In this document: positions 7,134 through 15,509 of the stretch, piece by piece
Position numbering within the stretch: the stretch's first letter is position 1
Layout: the number at the start of each line of letters is the position of its first letter
Source: JACKPD01 sp034003145
GTDB lineage: Bacteria > Spirochaetota > Spirochaetia > CADAEX01
Direction: 5' to 3'
Assembly: GCA_034003145.1 (NCBI GenBank)
Contig: JAVEZE010000019.1
Coordinates: 1-22,834 of the forward strand
DNA: 22,834 bases
The notes under the pieces: generated by a model
The model's input: only the letters and a program-made list of their open reading frames with translations
Told to the model about the DNA's origin: nothing
The model's database searches: none
Program-made: the position numbers and the translations under genes

Positions 7134-8357
7134 TCAGGAAAATTTAAAATCCCTCCATTGGGCGTATATATCATCAAAAGGCTCAAGCGCTCTTGGGAGA
7201 AGCCCGTTTGCCCAGCCAAGGAAAAGCCCGTAGTTGGTAACAGGAGTCCCGCTCTGCTTTATTTTTTCAATCCTTGAAAGCATTGCAGTACGGGTTATCA
7301 TGCAGGCGGCGCAGTGGATTATCATTGAATATTTTGAGAGTTCATCCGCTTCAGGCAGGCTCCTTGTATATTCGAATACCGCGTCAGTGTTTACAAGCTT
7401 GCGGAATAGACGGGGAATTTTAACTGTACCAATATCATCATCCTGCCTGTGGTGGGAACAGGCCTCAATTACAAGCACCCTGGGAATACCGGGGGTTTTT
7501 CTTATTTCAGTAATCCCTTTTATAAGCTCGGAAAGCTCACCTTTTTTACGGGCAAAGAGTATGGAGAACGAGGTAAGCATCTGGTCTGATGGAATATCTG
7601 ATGCTGCCTTGTGAAATGCCTGGCTGTCTGTTATCACAAGTTTAGGCCTTACCGCAAGGGAATTGTAAAAATTTTCAAGATCGTTTTCCTTTGCGACAAG
7701 TGCGGCGCAGTCCCTGTCAAGACAATCCCTTATTGTCTCAACCTGGGGCATGATCAGCCTTCCCTTAGGCGCGGCAGAATCTATCGGTGTTACAAGGAGT
7801 ACAATATCGCCTTTGCTCACAAGACCTTCAAGCGGAGAAGGCTCAACAGAGGTTTTGCCTCCAAAAGTAATCAATAGTTTCTTAAGATCATCTATCCCTT
7901 TTTTTGATATGTTATCGATCCTGCAAGGGTTAAAGGCTGATACCCACTCAAGTTTTCGCGCGCAAGGTGTTTTATCAGCATAGGTAAGAGCTGTAAGAAG
8001 TATCCCTTTTCTTCCGCGGACAGCCTCTGCAGCCTTTATCTCTTCCTCTGTCGGGTCGCGGTCAATTCTGGTAACAAGGATATGAATATCTGCGCTGTCA
8101 CTCCTTTCAAGAGTTTTCCGGATCCTTTCTTTTCCTACCGCTCCCTCATCATCAAGCCCTGCTGTATCAATAACAGTTACAGGACCCAGGGAATCAAGCT
8201 CCATCGCGCGCGCCACAGGATCTGTGGTTGTTCCCGGAAGCTCTGAAACTATGGATACATCCTTATCAAAGATATTATTCATAAGTGAGGATTTTCCTGC
8301 GTTGCGCAGGCCAAGAAGGACAATCCGGATTCTTAAGGCATCAGCTGTTTTACTCAT
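7134..8357 (-). CDS. hydF: [FeFe]-hydrogenase maturation GTPase HydF
   Basis: 407 residues. The N-terminal GTPase domain has the P-loop GLRNAGKSS at 16-24, PGTTTDP at 41-47 and DTAG at 64-67. The C-terminal part carries the cluster-binding pattern CxH...HCxxC: C300-S-H302 and H348-C349-A-A-C352. This pattern separates HydF from other Era-like GTPases. HydF is the scaffold on which HydE and HydG build the diiron subcluster before transfer to the hydrogenase, so the host should be an anaerobe with an [FeFe]-hydrogenase. Neither HydE, HydG nor the hydrogenase is in this window. GAGGAG 8 nt before the ATG supports the start. It lies 40 bp downstream of a YczE-like gene on the same strand and may be cotranscribed. 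Confidence 0.95.
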   Translation of the reverse strand: MSKTADALRIRIVLLGLRNAGKSSLMNNIFDKDVSIVSELPGTTTDPVARAMELDSLGPVTVIDTAGLDDEGAVGKERIRKTLERSDSADIHILVTRIDRDPTEEEIKAAEAVRGRKGILLTALTYADKTPCARKLEWVSAFNPCRIDNISKKGIDDLKKLLITFGGKTSVEPSPLEGLVSKGDIVLLVTPIDSAAPKGRLIMPQVETIRDCLDRDCAALVAKENDLENFYNSLAVRPKLVITDSQAFHKAASDIPSDQMLTSFSILFARKKGELSELIKGITEIRKTPGIPRVLVIEACSHHRQDDDIGTVKIPRLFRKLVNTDAVFEYTRSLPEADELSKYSMIIHCAACMITRTAMLSRIEKIKQSGTPVTNYGLFLGWANGLLPRALEPFDDIYAQWRDFKFS

Positions 8358-8397
8358 TTTTTATTCTCCTCATCTATTTTCTTCTGCGTAATATTTT

Positions 8398-9033
8398 TTA
8401 TAAATCCTTAAAAGTATTCCAAAGTGTTGCGTGCTTAATCTTGGTAGGCTTAAACTTAAGCAGACTGAAAGTTAGCTGAATACAAAAACCTATGGCAAAA
8501 CCGGAAATAACTGTCCCCACTCCTGCCATGCCGCCAAGCAGCCAGCCGATAATTACAGCAGAAAGCTCAATAGTTCCTCTGCAGAATCCTACAGGCAAGC
8601 CTGTCTTCCTGGTTAAGGCTACCATCAGGCTGTCGCGGGGGCCTGCCCCAAACCCTGAACCTATGTAAAAATATGATGCAATCGAGATTACAAACAACCC
8701 TGCTATCATAAGAGCAAGACCTGCCAGCCAGTTTTTCATTACAGGTATCAGGGTAATATTAAGTAAAATGTCCAGAAACACCCCTATCAGCACCATGTTA
8801 AGCAGTGTTCCAAGTCCGATCTTCTCACCCATCAATACCGTAATTACGACCAGAACTGCCCCTACAATTATACTGGCGCTTCCCATTGTTATTCCGAATG
8901 TTTTATTTAGTCCTGCATGAAAAACATCCCATGGCGCGTATCCGATGTTGGCCCTGATTGTAAATACTATTCCAAGTGAATACAAAAAAAGTCCCAGCAA
9001 GAGCTTTGCGAGGCGGTTAAATATTTTTATCAT
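8398..9033 (-). CDS. YczE/YitT-like integral membrane protein
   Basis: 211 residues, strongly hydrophobic, with about five or six membrane helices. It has the family's characteristic features: LYSLGIVFTIRANIGYAPWDVFHAGL near the N-terminus and GSGFGAGPRDSLMVAL in the middle (the GxGPRD loop). Members (Bacillus YczE, DUF161/DUF6198-type) are inner-membrane proteins without a firmly established biochemical role. It is followed by hydF after 40 bp, but I know of no functional tie. Confidence 0.8.
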   Translation of the reverse strand: MIKIFNRLAKLLLGLFLYSLGIVFTIRANIGYAPWDVFHAGLNKTFGITMGSASIIVGAVLVVITVLMGEKIGLGTLLNMVLIGVFLDILLNITLIPVMKNWLAGLALMIAGLFVISIASYFYIGSGFGAGPRDSLMVALTRKTGLPVGFCRGTIELSAVIIGWLLGGMAGVGTVISGFAIGFCIQLTFSLLKFKPTKIKHATLWNTFKDL

Positions 9034-9076
9034 CCATGCTCCATAATTTTCACACTATCGGTCAATACGTAAATGC

Positions 9077-9112
9077 AATTATTCCTGCTATTATTCCTGT
9101 TATTAATCCGGT
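9077..9112. repeat. Short 12-bp tandem repeat upstream of the YczE-like gene
   Basis: ATTATTCCTGCT, ATTATTCCTGTT and a degenerate third unit ATTAATCCGGTA run in tandem in the 141-bp gap between rtcB and the YczE-like gene. It is not recognised as a known element. Confidence 0.5.
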
Positions 9113-9174
9113 AGTAAATACCAAACAGATAAAAAACTGCGGGAATAATCATTTTACAGTTGTATGATTTTATT

Positions 9175-10326
9175 TTATCCTTTTATCACACCCAGGGGAG
9201 AAAGTTCGAACACAATATCAACGAGGTCTTTTTGATTCTCCATAACCTCGGAAATATCTTTATAAGCTCCGGCCGCTTCATCTAAATCAGAAACATTTCT
9301 AATGCTGTGTATTATTCCCTGCTCATCCAATAGTTTTTTTTCTGTTTTAAGATTTAGTTCTCTCGATGCCTGCTTTCGTCCCATTTTACGCCCCGCCCCA
9401 TGTGAGCAGGACATAAAAGAATCAGGATTTCCTTTTCCTTTTACGATATAGCTTTTTGTACCTTGCGATCCAGGAATAATGCCAGGCTGATCTTTTTTTG
9501 CAGAAGTAGCTCCCTTTCGATGTACAATTACATCTTTTCCAAAATGATTTTCATAAGCTGCGTAATTATGATGGATATTAATTGTTTCATCAAAAACAGT
9601 TTCCGGGATAAATTCAATAAATACTTTCTTGATAGCATCGATAATTTCAAAACGGTTTTGCTTTGCAAATTCAAGAGCAAAATTCATAGCCTCCAAATAC
9701 TCTTGAGCTTCTGTCGTTTCTATCGGCAGCCAGGAAAGATCTTTATCTATTAATTCAAAAGCCTTTCTCTTGCAAAGCGCAAGAGCTTTTTTATGATATT
9801 CATTTGCTATCTTTAATCCGAAGTTGCGGGAGCCTGAATGAACCATAATCCAGATATCAGATGTATTGCTTTTCTGAATTTCAATAAAATGATTGCCCCC
9901 TCCAAGAGTGCCAAGCTGTTTGCGGGCAGAATTTAATTCCTGTCTTATAATAGGTATATCTGGCGCACTTTCAAAGCCTTCCCATTCACGGTTTTCTTTG
10001 TGATGCTTAAAACCGACAGGAACAACCTCGCGGATTCGGCCCATTATTTTTTTTAATGTTTTTTCCTCAATAGTTTTCAGGTTTGTTCTTACAGCACAGA
10101 TACCGCAGCCGATATCAACTCCCACAGCATTCGGCACAACTACTCCGTTTGCCGCCAGTACACCGCCGATAGGCATACCATAACCTTGATGCGCATCAGG
10201 CATGATAGCTACCCACTTGTATACAAACGGAAGATTGGCAATGTTTTTTGCTTGTTTCAGTGCACCATCTTCAATATCATTAAGCCACATCTTGATAGGG
10301 AACTTTTCTGTATTTATAACTATCAT
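9175..10326 (-). CDS. rtcB: RNA-splicing ligase RtcB
   Basis: 383 residues, shorter than archaeal RtcB and typical of bacterial forms. RtcB joins RNA 2',3'-cyclic phosphate or 3'-phosphate ends to 5'-OH ends using GTP and manganese. The metal and guanylate residues are visible: D71 and C74 in DIGCG, H146 in GGGNHFIE, H163 in HSGSR, H252/H253 in IHHNYA, and the histidine that takes GMP, H309 in SCSHGAGR. KGATSAKKDQPGIIPGSQGT (271-290) is the guanylate-binding region. The protein appears intact. No rtcA or rtcR neighbour is present; the divergent neighbour encodes a DsbA-like protein. Likely role: RNA repair or healing in the cytosol. Confidence 0.95.
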   Translation of the reverse strand: MIVINTEKFPIKMWLNDIEDGALKQAKNIANLPFVYKWVAIMPDAHQGYGMPIGGVLAANGVVVPNAVGVDIGCGICAVRTNLKTIEEKTLKKIMGRIREVVPVGFKHHKENREWEGFESAPDIPIIRQELNSARKQLGTLGGGNHFIEIQKSNTSDIWIMVHSGSRNFGLKIANEYHKKALALCKRKAFELIDKDLSWLPIETTEAQEYLEAMNFALEFAKQNRFEIIDAIKKVFIEFIPETVFDETINIHHNYAAYENHFGKDVIVHRKGATSAKKDQPGIIPGSQGTKSYIVKGKGNPDSFMSCSHGAGRKMGRKQASRELNLKTEKKLLDEQGIIHSIRNVSDLDEAAGAYKDISEVMENQKDLVDIVFELSPLGVIKG

Positions 10327-10533
10327 TTATTTCTATCCTTATAAACTGTTTCACTTTTACAATGACTGCCGGTGTTTTGCAAGTACCCGAACGCGGTAAC
10401 AGCAATATCATCGGAGCACATCAATACATGTTTCAGAAAAGCTGATGAGAATAAATCAAAACTTGATATACCTTTATCCTACTGTTTTGGTTATATTTAA
10501 TCTATCATAAAAGTATTATGTAAGGAGCTTTCG

Positions 10534-11451
10534 ATGAACAGCGCGGAAAATTACAGATGTGATATAAAAACCGGACTTTGTGCAACAACAGATAACAATG
10601 ATATAGAAGAGATTAATCTAAACAAACCTGCAAAAGTGAAAATGTTATACTTTACCGATCCTATATGCTCGGCATGCTGGGCGGTTGAGCCTGAATTGAG
10701 AAAATTCAAATTAGAATATGGAAAATACTTTGATATAGAATATAAAATGGGAGGACTACTGCCGAATTGGGATGGTTTTTCTGATAATTCCAATGGAATA
10801 TCCAGCCCTGAAGATGTTGCCAAACATTGGGAAGAAGTTGCACAGCATTCAGGAATGAGCATAGATGGAGACATCTGGCTGGAGGATCCCCTCTCATCTT
10901 CATATCCCCCGTCAATTGCTTTCAAGGCTATGCAGAAGCAGGGGAATTCCTTGGCAGTTAGGTTTTTGAGACAGTTAAGAATTATGGTTTTTTTAGAGAA
11001 AAAAAACATAGCCAAAATCGAATATCTCCTTGAAGCAGTAGAAAGATGCCAGGGTGATAAAGATAAGTTTATGCTTGATCATGAAAACCGGCAGACAAAA
11101 GACAGTTTCTATGATGAGGTTCAGGAGGGGCGGAACATGGGAGTGGCCGGGTTCCCGACTTTTATTTTTATTGGAGCGAACGGGAGTGGATTTAAGATAT
11201 CAGGAATGTCAGGATATGCAAATTATGTAACAGCCCTGGAAAAGGCGGATGGAAAAAAACTGGAACCACATGAAAGTAACTATACAGAACTTGATTTGTT
11301 GAAAAAATATGGATATATGGCGACAAAAGAGATATCAGTAATTTTGAATCAGGCTGATTCGAAAACCACAACTAATCTGGATAAGCTGGTTCAAAGTGGT
11401 GAAATAAAAGAAATCAAACAGAAATACTGTTCATTTTGGAAAAGTGCGTAA
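10534..11451 (+). CDS. Cytosolic DsbA-family thioredoxin-fold protein, SpxH/YjbH-like
   Basis: 305 residues with no signal peptide. A CSAC motif (C45, C48) is followed by WAVEP. The sequence TDPICSACWAVEP and EYGKYFDIEYKMGGLLP matches the SpxH/YjbH branch of the DsbA family, and VAGFPTF near residue 200 supplies the cis-proline of the thioredoxin fold. Bacillus YjbH acts as an adaptor that delivers Spx to ClpXP; here only membership of that family is supported, not that role. The last 80 or so residues resemble a helical regulatory tail. The start follows AAGGAG. The gene converges on the VOC gene, and the two coding regions overlap by 21 bp. Confidence 0.82.
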   Translation: MNSAENYRCDIKTGLCATTDNNDIEEINLNKPAKVKMLYFTDPICSACWAVEPELRKFKLEYGKYFDIEYKMGGLLPNWDGFSDNSNGISSPEDVAKHWEEVAQHSGMSIDGDIWLEDPLSSSYPPSIAFKAMQKQGNSLAVRFLRQLRIMVFLEKKNIAKIEYLLEAVERCQGDKDKFMLDHENRQTKDSFYDEVQEGRNMGVAGFPTFIFIGANGSGFKISGMSGYANYVTALEKADGKKLEPHESNYTELDLLKKYGYMATKEISVILNQADSKTTTNLDKLVQSGEIKEIKQKYCSFWKSA

Positions 11452-11793
11452 CTGCACAGATACACCATTCGGGTCATAAACATAGAAATAACGGGTATCA
11501 TCATCAGGATGCTGGATCTCAGACGGGTTAAGGCCTTTGCTCTTCACAAGCTTGTGCATAGCATCAAGTTTATCTGTTTTAAAGCAAATAAAAATCCCTT
11601 TGCCTTCAAACTTCTGACCTTCCGGCATACAGATTAGTTCAATTTCAGTTTCCCCTTTTCCGTTTGTCAGAAAAGCAATTTCTCCAGGGCCTGCTTTCAA
11701 CCGACGGGATACAGTCAACTCTGTAACTATCTCATAAAATTCAATAGATTCATCCAGATTACTGACCATCAAAGCTACATGTTGAATATGCAT
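11431..11793 (-). CDS. VOC-superfamily (glyoxalase I-like) protein
   Basis: 120 residues, a single vicinal-oxygen-chelate domain made of two beta-alpha-beta-beta-beta modules. Seen: MHIQHVALMVSNLDESIEFY at the start, EIELI in the middle, and DPNGVSVQLRTF at the end. Two of the usual metal positions (N-terminal His, central Glu) are present, while the C-terminal position looks like Gln (VQL). It resembles lactoylglutathione lyase and related lyases, but small VOC proteins vary widely in substrate, so no specific reaction is assigned. AGGAG precedes the ATG. Its 3' end overlaps the convergent DsbA-like gene by 21 bp. Confidence 0.85.
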   Translation of the reverse strand: MHIQHVALMVSNLDESIEFYEIVTELTVSRRLKAGPGEIAFLTNGKGETEIELICMPEGQKFEGKGIFICFKTDKLDAMHKLVKSKGLNPSEIQHPDDDTRYFYVYDPNGVSVQLRTFPK

Positions 11794-11940
11794 ATTTTAA
11801 CTCCTATAAAAAGTCAACCACAAGCTTATCGAAGAAGCTCATAGTTTAGTCGATTTTTAATCAACCCCCCTGTATAAATTATTTTTCTAAAAAAGCCGCA
11901 GGGAGCATCACCTTTTACCCGTTGTTATCCGCTACTATAA

Positions 11941-12570
11941 CTAATAGTCAATTTTTATCCCTAAAAATCCCAGGAACGATTGAGCCTCCGGAAGTCTATA
12001 TTTACTGTTTTTTATTTTATTATCTTTTGGATCAATTTCATACCCCGTGGCTGTTCTAAAATCGCTTTTTTCTAAATTGCAATTATGGAAGATTGCTTTT
12101 TCAAAGTAAGTTTCAGAGAAATTCGATTCTTTAAAATCAGTATCAGTAAAATATGAATTCATTATTTTACATTTTACAATATTTGTTTTTTTTAACGATT
12201 TTCCATATATTACGACACTATCAAGGATTGATCCTTCAAAATCAAGCGATAACCCGAAATCATTACATTCTGTAAAATTAATTCCTATTATTTTACAATC
12301 CAGAAATTTAACATCGTTTAAGGTGCTATTTTTTATATTAGTTAAAATAATTTCACACTTTTCAAATAAGCATGATGAATATTTTATATTTTCCAATGCC
12401 AGATTATTAAACCTGCAAGATCTAAAATTACAATTTTCGAAAGCAATATTTGAATTATTTTGTCCCTCAAAATCAATGCCTGAATATATTGTATTCTCAT
12501 TATAATCTGACAATAATAATTCATCCGTTCCATTAAAATTAAATTGAATTTTACAAGATTGATAATTCAT
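11941..12570 (-). CDS. Pentapeptide-repeat protein
   Basis: 209 residues built largely of five-residue repeats with a central Phe, Leu or Ile (for example FENCNFRSCRFNNL near 44-57, FTDTDFKESNFSETYF near 142-157, and FHNCNLEKSDFRTAT near 161-175). This predicts a right-handed quadrilateral beta-helix. It ends in LPEAQSFLGFLGIKI, like other free-standing pentapeptide proteins of the Qnr/YjbI group. Some members mimic DNA and protect gyrase; nothing here shows that this one does. The gene is noticeably more AT-rich than its left-hand neighbours. AGAGGA precedes the ATG. Confidence 0.85.
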   Translation of the reverse strand: MNYQSCKIQFNFNGTDELLLSDYNENTIYSGIDFEGQNNSNIAFENCNFRSCRFNNLALENIKYSSCLFEKCEIILTNIKNSTLNDVKFLDCKIIGINFTECNDFGLSLDFEGSILDSVVIYGKSLKKTNIVKCKIMNSYFTDTDFKESNFSETYFEKAIFHNCNLEKSDFRTATGYEIDPKDNKIKNSKYRLPEAQSFLGFLGIKIDY

Positions 12571-12663
12571 TGAAATCCTCTGCCATTTAATAACACAATA
12601 TTTAAACTTTTTTAAAATAAAAGAACAGTCAGGTAAAGTCCATTTTTAAAAACTGCTAATGTT

Positions 12664-13013
12664 TTATAAAGCCTGTTTAACAAAAAAATCTACTTCTTTA
12701 ATTTCAACATCAGCTATAGACATTATTTTTAAATGCCGCCGAAATTTCCCTGTTCCTTCTAATATTTTTTGGGGATCATTAAATTGATAACCATTAATAA
12801 ATTCAAAAAAAATATGATTTTTTCTCACAAAACACCGCCAAAATCATCTTCAAGAGAAAACATAATTCCACCGTACATCATTCTCTCATTTACTTTTGGA
12901 TATTGCCTGAAGACACTACCCCGTAGTATTTGCAGGATATCATATTTCTCAGTATCAAACATCATCATCTCTTCAAGATATTTTTGAACCTGTTCATTTT
13001 TGGTAATTTTCAT
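12664..13013 (-). pseudogene. Frameshifted DUF1801 (YdhG-like) gene
   Basis: From ATG at 13013 (AAAAAAGGA just upstream) the frame reads MKITKNEQVQKYLE, ILQILRGSVFRQYP, MMYGGIMFSLEDDFGG, then hits TGA at about 12831. Adding one T to the GTTTTG run there restores VRKNHIFFEFINGYQF, DPQKILEGTGKFRRHLK and a natural TAA at 12664-12666. Together these make a normal-length DUF1801 domain (about 117 residues). Function of the family is unclear. The single-base loss in a T run could be a real mutation or a sequencing error. Confidence 0.75.
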
Positions 13014-13163
13014 TATTAATCCTTTTTTAGCATAACGCATAATGCATAATGCAGCCGCAGTTATATGCAGTATTTCCATTTTTTCCTGCCCGAACAGCAC
13101 AGCCAAGGGAAGGAGCTCTTTCTTTTCAGCAATGAAAAATGATTGAAATTAAATTACTTCTTC

Positions 13164-13192
13164 TTGATTATACATTTTTTATGGAGTATTAT
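13164..13192 (+). promoter_or_regulatory. Candidate satP promoter
   Basis: TTGATT (13164-13169), exactly 17 bp, TATTAT (13187-13192), 54 bp before the satP ATG. A GGAGT/ACTCC hairpin overlaps the -10 box, and a CCCTG/CAGGG hairpin follows in the leader. Confidence 0.5.
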
Positions 13193-13246
13193 CACACTCC
13201 CTGATTCAGGGTAAGATAATCAAATAAAAATTAAGGAATCTTCAAC

Positions 13247-13822
13247 ATGAGTGAAACACTTGTAACAGTTAAAGATAATAATGCTAATCCTGCGCCTCTG
13301 GGGCTTATAGGCTTTGGTATGACAACTATCCTGCTCAATATACATAATGCAGGATTTTTCCCTCTTGACTCCATGATAATGGGAATGGGTATTTTTGTGG
13401 GAGGTTTTGCACAGGTAGTTGCCGGAATTCTTGAGGCAAAGAAAAACAACACATTTGGAACTACAGCTTTTACAGCATACGGTTTTTTCTGGCTCAGCTT
13501 AGTAGCAATATGGGTAATGCCAGCACTTGGTCTTGCCGAAAAAGCTTCTCCGCTTTCTATGGGATTTTATCTCCTGCTCTGGGGGCTTTTTACATTGGGA
13601 ATGTTTTTTGGGACTCTTAAAATAACAAAAGTACATCAGATAATTTTCGGATCTCTTACTATCCTCTTCTTTCTTCTTGCTGCAGGAGATTTTACAGGTA
13701 TTCACATGATCAAGATTATAGCAGGATATACAGGAATACTCTGCGGCTTATCAGCATGTTATGGAAGCATTGCACAGGTTCTTAACGAAGTTTACGGAAA
13801 GACTGTTCTTCCAATGGATTAA
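13247..13822 (+). CDS. satP: Acetate/succinate transporter, GPR1/FUN34/SatP family
   Basis: 191 residues with six predicted membrane helices. The family signature NPAPLGL is at 14-20, followed by GFGMTTILLNIHNAGFF (22-38). A C-terminal SACYGSIAQVLNE segment is also typical. E. coli SatP carries acetate and succinate with protons across the inner membrane; the same is expected here. AAGGAA lies about 10 nt before the ATG. The gene stands alone, converging on the MliC-like lipoprotein gene. Confidence 0.92.
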   Translation: MSETLVTVKDNNANPAPLGLIGFGMTTILLNIHNAGFFPLDSMIMGMGIFVGGFAQVVAGILEAKKNNTFGTTAFTAYGFFWLSLVAIWVMPALGLAEKASPLSMGFYLLLWGLFTLGMFFGTLKITKVHQIIFGSLTILFFLLAAGDFTGIHMIKIIAGYTGILCGLSACYGSIAQVLNEVYGKTVLPMD

Positions 13823-13870
13823 ATACATAGGATAAAACTTTTTCAAGACAGCAAAATCATAAAAACAGAC

Positions 13871-13916
13871 AGCGCCTGCTCCAGTAAGCCGATTTTGGTT
13901 TTTCTGGAGATGCGCT
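13871..13916. terminator. Hairpin between convergent satP and the MliC-like gene
   Basis: Arms AGCGC (13871-13875) and CTCCAG (13879-13884) pair with CTGGAG (13904-13909) and GCGCT (13912-13916). The stem is strong but has no clear T run. It is probably a shared transcription end for the two converging genes. Confidence 0.5.
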
Positions 13917-13936
13917 CTATCAGTGAATTCAACGAT

Positions 13937-14308
13937 CTATTCAGTCCGGGAAATCTGCTTACAGTCTCTGTATTTTATTTCCCAAGTCCCCGCTTCAGAA
14001 CGTGTTTCAACAAGCGCGGTATCTCCCTTTACCCACCAAACAAAGTCGTGATTATCTGTATAACGGGTGCCAGAGGCTGATACAGAAAGAGGGAGGGTGT
14101 ACTCATTGCTATCAGGCATGCTGACCTTTACAAAATAAAGGCTATCGTCAGAGATTGAATAGTATCTTGCGGTAATTAAGTCTCCATTTTCGCATTGGTA
14201 AAGAACTGGCTCGCCTCCTTTGACTTTAAGGGTATCATTTACCATATGGACACAGCCAACTATCAAAAGAGTAAATATAAGTACAATCAATACTGCGATT
14301 TTTTTCAT
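13937..14308 (-). CDS. MliC-family lipoprotein (membrane-bound lysozyme inhibitor)
   Basis: 123 residues. It has a lipoprotein signal peptide with lipobox IVGC, the lipidated cysteine being C19. The mature domain has YQCENGDLITARYY, then LPLSVSASGTRY and FVWWVKGDTALVE, which match the C-type lysozyme inhibitor domain (SASGxRY loop and WxKGxxA). It would sit anchored in a membrane facing the periplasm and block host lysozyme. AGGAGAATGAG lies immediately before the ATG. It is the last intact chromosomal gene before the mobile region. Confidence 0.88.
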   Translation of the reverse strand: MKKIAVLIVLIFTLLIVGCVHMVNDTLKVKGGEPVLYQCENGDLITARYYSISDDSLYFVKVSMPDSNEYTLPLSVSASGTRYTDNHDFVWWVKGDTALVETRSEAGTWEIKYRDCKQISRTE

Positions 14309-14341
14309 CTCATTCTCCTTTTTGTTCGTAAGCGGTAAATC

Positions 14342-14557
14342 TTACCCTTCAGCCGTTAATTGTTCAGATGTAATATTAAACGGCAATAATGCTTCGTAAT
14401 CTTCAGAACTCTTGCAGTAAGGGACTTTTCTAAAAATATAATACAAATATTCAAAAGCAGATAACTTATGAAGCTTGGCTGATTCAACAAGACTGTAGAG
14501 TATTGCAGATCCTTTCGCCCCTTTCGGACTCCCTGTGAAAAGCCAGTTTTTTCTGTT
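14342..14557 (-). pseudogene. C-terminal remnant of an IS66-family transposase
   Basis: On the minus strand from 14557 the translation reads NRKNWLFTGSPKGAKGSA, then LYSLVESAKLH, YLYYIFRKVPY and EDYEALLPFN, ending at TAA 14342-14344. This is the conserved end of IS66 TnpC transposase (NWLF, then PKGAKASA, then YEALLPWN). Only about 70 of roughly 500 residues are left, and no start codon remains. The break lies inside a 46-bp palindrome. It marks a decayed insertion at the outer edge of the cassette array. Confidence 0.88.
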
Positions 14558-14588
14558 CTGCTGAGCTCAGCATAACAGAAAAAACTGG
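14543..14588. repeat. 46-bp near-perfect palindrome at the IS66 break point
   Basis: The arms CCAGTTTTTTCTGTT and AACAGAAAAAACTGG flank a TGCTGAGCTCAGCA core, with a single C/T mismatch pair. One arm encodes the NRKNW part of the transposase. The other is an inverted copy of it, so this is an inverted duplication made where the IS was cut. Confidence 0.9.
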
Positions 14589-14738
14589 TTGTTTAATGAA
14601 GTTGTAATTGGCAGTCTTCGTCGAACACATGGACGTGTGAGACTGTGAAAATTATCATAATCAGTTATATTCCAAGGTTAATACGTTGCAAAATAGCTTT
14701 ATAGATAGCCCCAGAAACTAGCACTTTTTGTTTAAATA

Positions 14739-15041
14739 TTATGTATTATCAAAACGCAGTAATTGTATTGACTTTATTATATCTTTCTCTTCTATAAGCT
14801 GATCAGAGACATATTTATGTATAATACTGGATAAAAGTGTCTGATACGGTAATCCTTCAATCGCTGATTTCTCTCTTAATTTCTCCAGATCATACTCAGA
14901 TATTCTTATATTTATATTCTTTGTTTTCTTTGCCTCATCAATTACTGAAGCAATTTTACTCATTTTTTCCTTACTGATGCTTTTATAGCTTTCTGCATTA
15001 TTCTCAATTTCTTTTTCATAAGAATCCAGTTTAGCTTTCAT
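14739..15041 (-). CDS. CopG/RHH-type antitoxin partner of a BrnT-like toxin
   Basis: 100 residues. An N-terminal charged, probably helical half is followed by a ribbon-helix-helix region near 44-82 (INIRISEYDLEKLREKSA, then GLPYQTLLSSIIHKYVSDQL). The segment INIRISEYDLEKL...GLPYQTLLSSIIHKY is typical of CopG-like antitoxins that accompany small toxins of the BrnT group. It would bind and neutralise the toxin and repress the promoter through the inverted repeat at 15311-15331. Its ATG overlaps the end of the toxin gene by 4 nt (toxin first, antitoxin second). Confidence 0.8.
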   Translation of the reverse strand: MKAKLDSYEKEIENNAESYKSISKEKMSKIASVIDEAKKTKNINIRISEYDLEKLREKSAIEGLPYQTLLSSIIHKYVSDQLIEEKDIIKSIQLLRFDNT

Positions 15042-15307
15042 TTTTTATTCCCTCCATAATTTTTATGGAATTTCCTGCTTGATAATACTGTTTTTAATAC
15101 AATATTATCTTCATCGTCAAAAATAAACGGTACAACATATGTATATTCTTTATATTCAATTATAAATATCATCTGGTCTTTTCTTGCGGGATTCTCCAGA
15201 ATATCAAGATATTTTTTATCCAGAATCAAATCCGCAAATATCTCGAAGGAAATACCTCTTTCAAGCTTTAGAGTTTTATTTTTACCTTCGTCCCATATGA
15301 TATTCAT
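15038..15307 (-). CDS. BrnT-like toxin
   Basis: 89 residues. It begins MNIIWDEGKNK...LERGISFE, the opening of BrnT ribonuclease toxins (usually WDExKN...HGISFE), followed by LDIL and a beta-rich centre. The end, LSSRKFHKNY, stands where BrnT has the ISARKAxKxE region. It is therefore a divergent BrnT-like RNase fold; ribonuclease activity is inferred, not shown. First gene of its two-gene unit. The promoter's -10 box ends only 7 nt before the ATG, so the transcript is probably leaderless and starts with the start codon. Confidence 0.75.
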   Translation of the reverse strand: MNIIWDEGKNKTLKLERGISFEIFADLILDKKYLDILENPARKDQMIFIIEYKEYTYVVPFIFDDEDNIVLKTVLSSRKFHKNYGGNKK

Positions 15308-15310
15308 TTA

Positions 15311-15343
15311 ATACAATATATTACATTGTATACTATTTGTCAA
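15311..15343 (-). promoter_or_regulatory. Promoter and operator of the cassette A TA pair
   Basis: Minus strand TTGACA (15338-15343), 17 bp, TATATT (15315-15320). The inverted repeat ATACAAT (15311-15317) / ATTGTAT (15325-15331) covers the -10 box, well placed for autorepression by the antitoxin. Expected start of transcription is at about 15307-15308, on the ATG. Confidence 0.75.
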
Positions 15344-15494
15344 TTATTAAGATTATCTTATAAACCATAATCAAGTTGCGTAAAGAATACTGATAAAAAA
15401 AAAATAATATTTTTTTGTTTCTCAAAAATAATACTAATTTATAAAAATAGTCTTACAGCTAATAAAAATCACTGTTTATTAGTTTTCTCTTCAA

Positions 15495-15509
15495 CGCACA
15501 CGATGTGCG
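15495..15509. repeat. GC-rich leader hairpin of cassette A
   Basis: Perfect 6-bp stem CGCACA-CGA-TGTGCG. It holds the position taken by a different leader hairpin in the other cassettes. Confidence 0.6.

Larger units (their letters stand above)
14309..14738. other. Region between the lipoprotein gene and the first cassette gene
   Basis: Apart from the IS66 remnant and its palindrome it holds a CAGTCT/AGACTG inverted repeat (near 14604-14637) with inner ACAC/GTGT. The rest is AT-rich with nothing I recognise. A left-hand attC for cassette A, which should contain GTTATGCG on the plus strand, was looked for here and not found. Confidence 0.5.

Noticed and set aside
13030..13070. GCATAAC...GTTATATGC sequence upstream of the DUF1801 remnant as an attC site
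   Set aside because: Box spacing is too short, no L arms are present, and the stretch is mostly a GCATAAT tandem repeat; it lies outside the array.
14604..14690. A decayed attC for cassette A (CAGTCT/AGACTG inverted repeat and GTTATATT at 14664)
   Set aside because: The box does not match the GTTATGCGA expected from the 5' end of cassette A, and no L arm pair was found.
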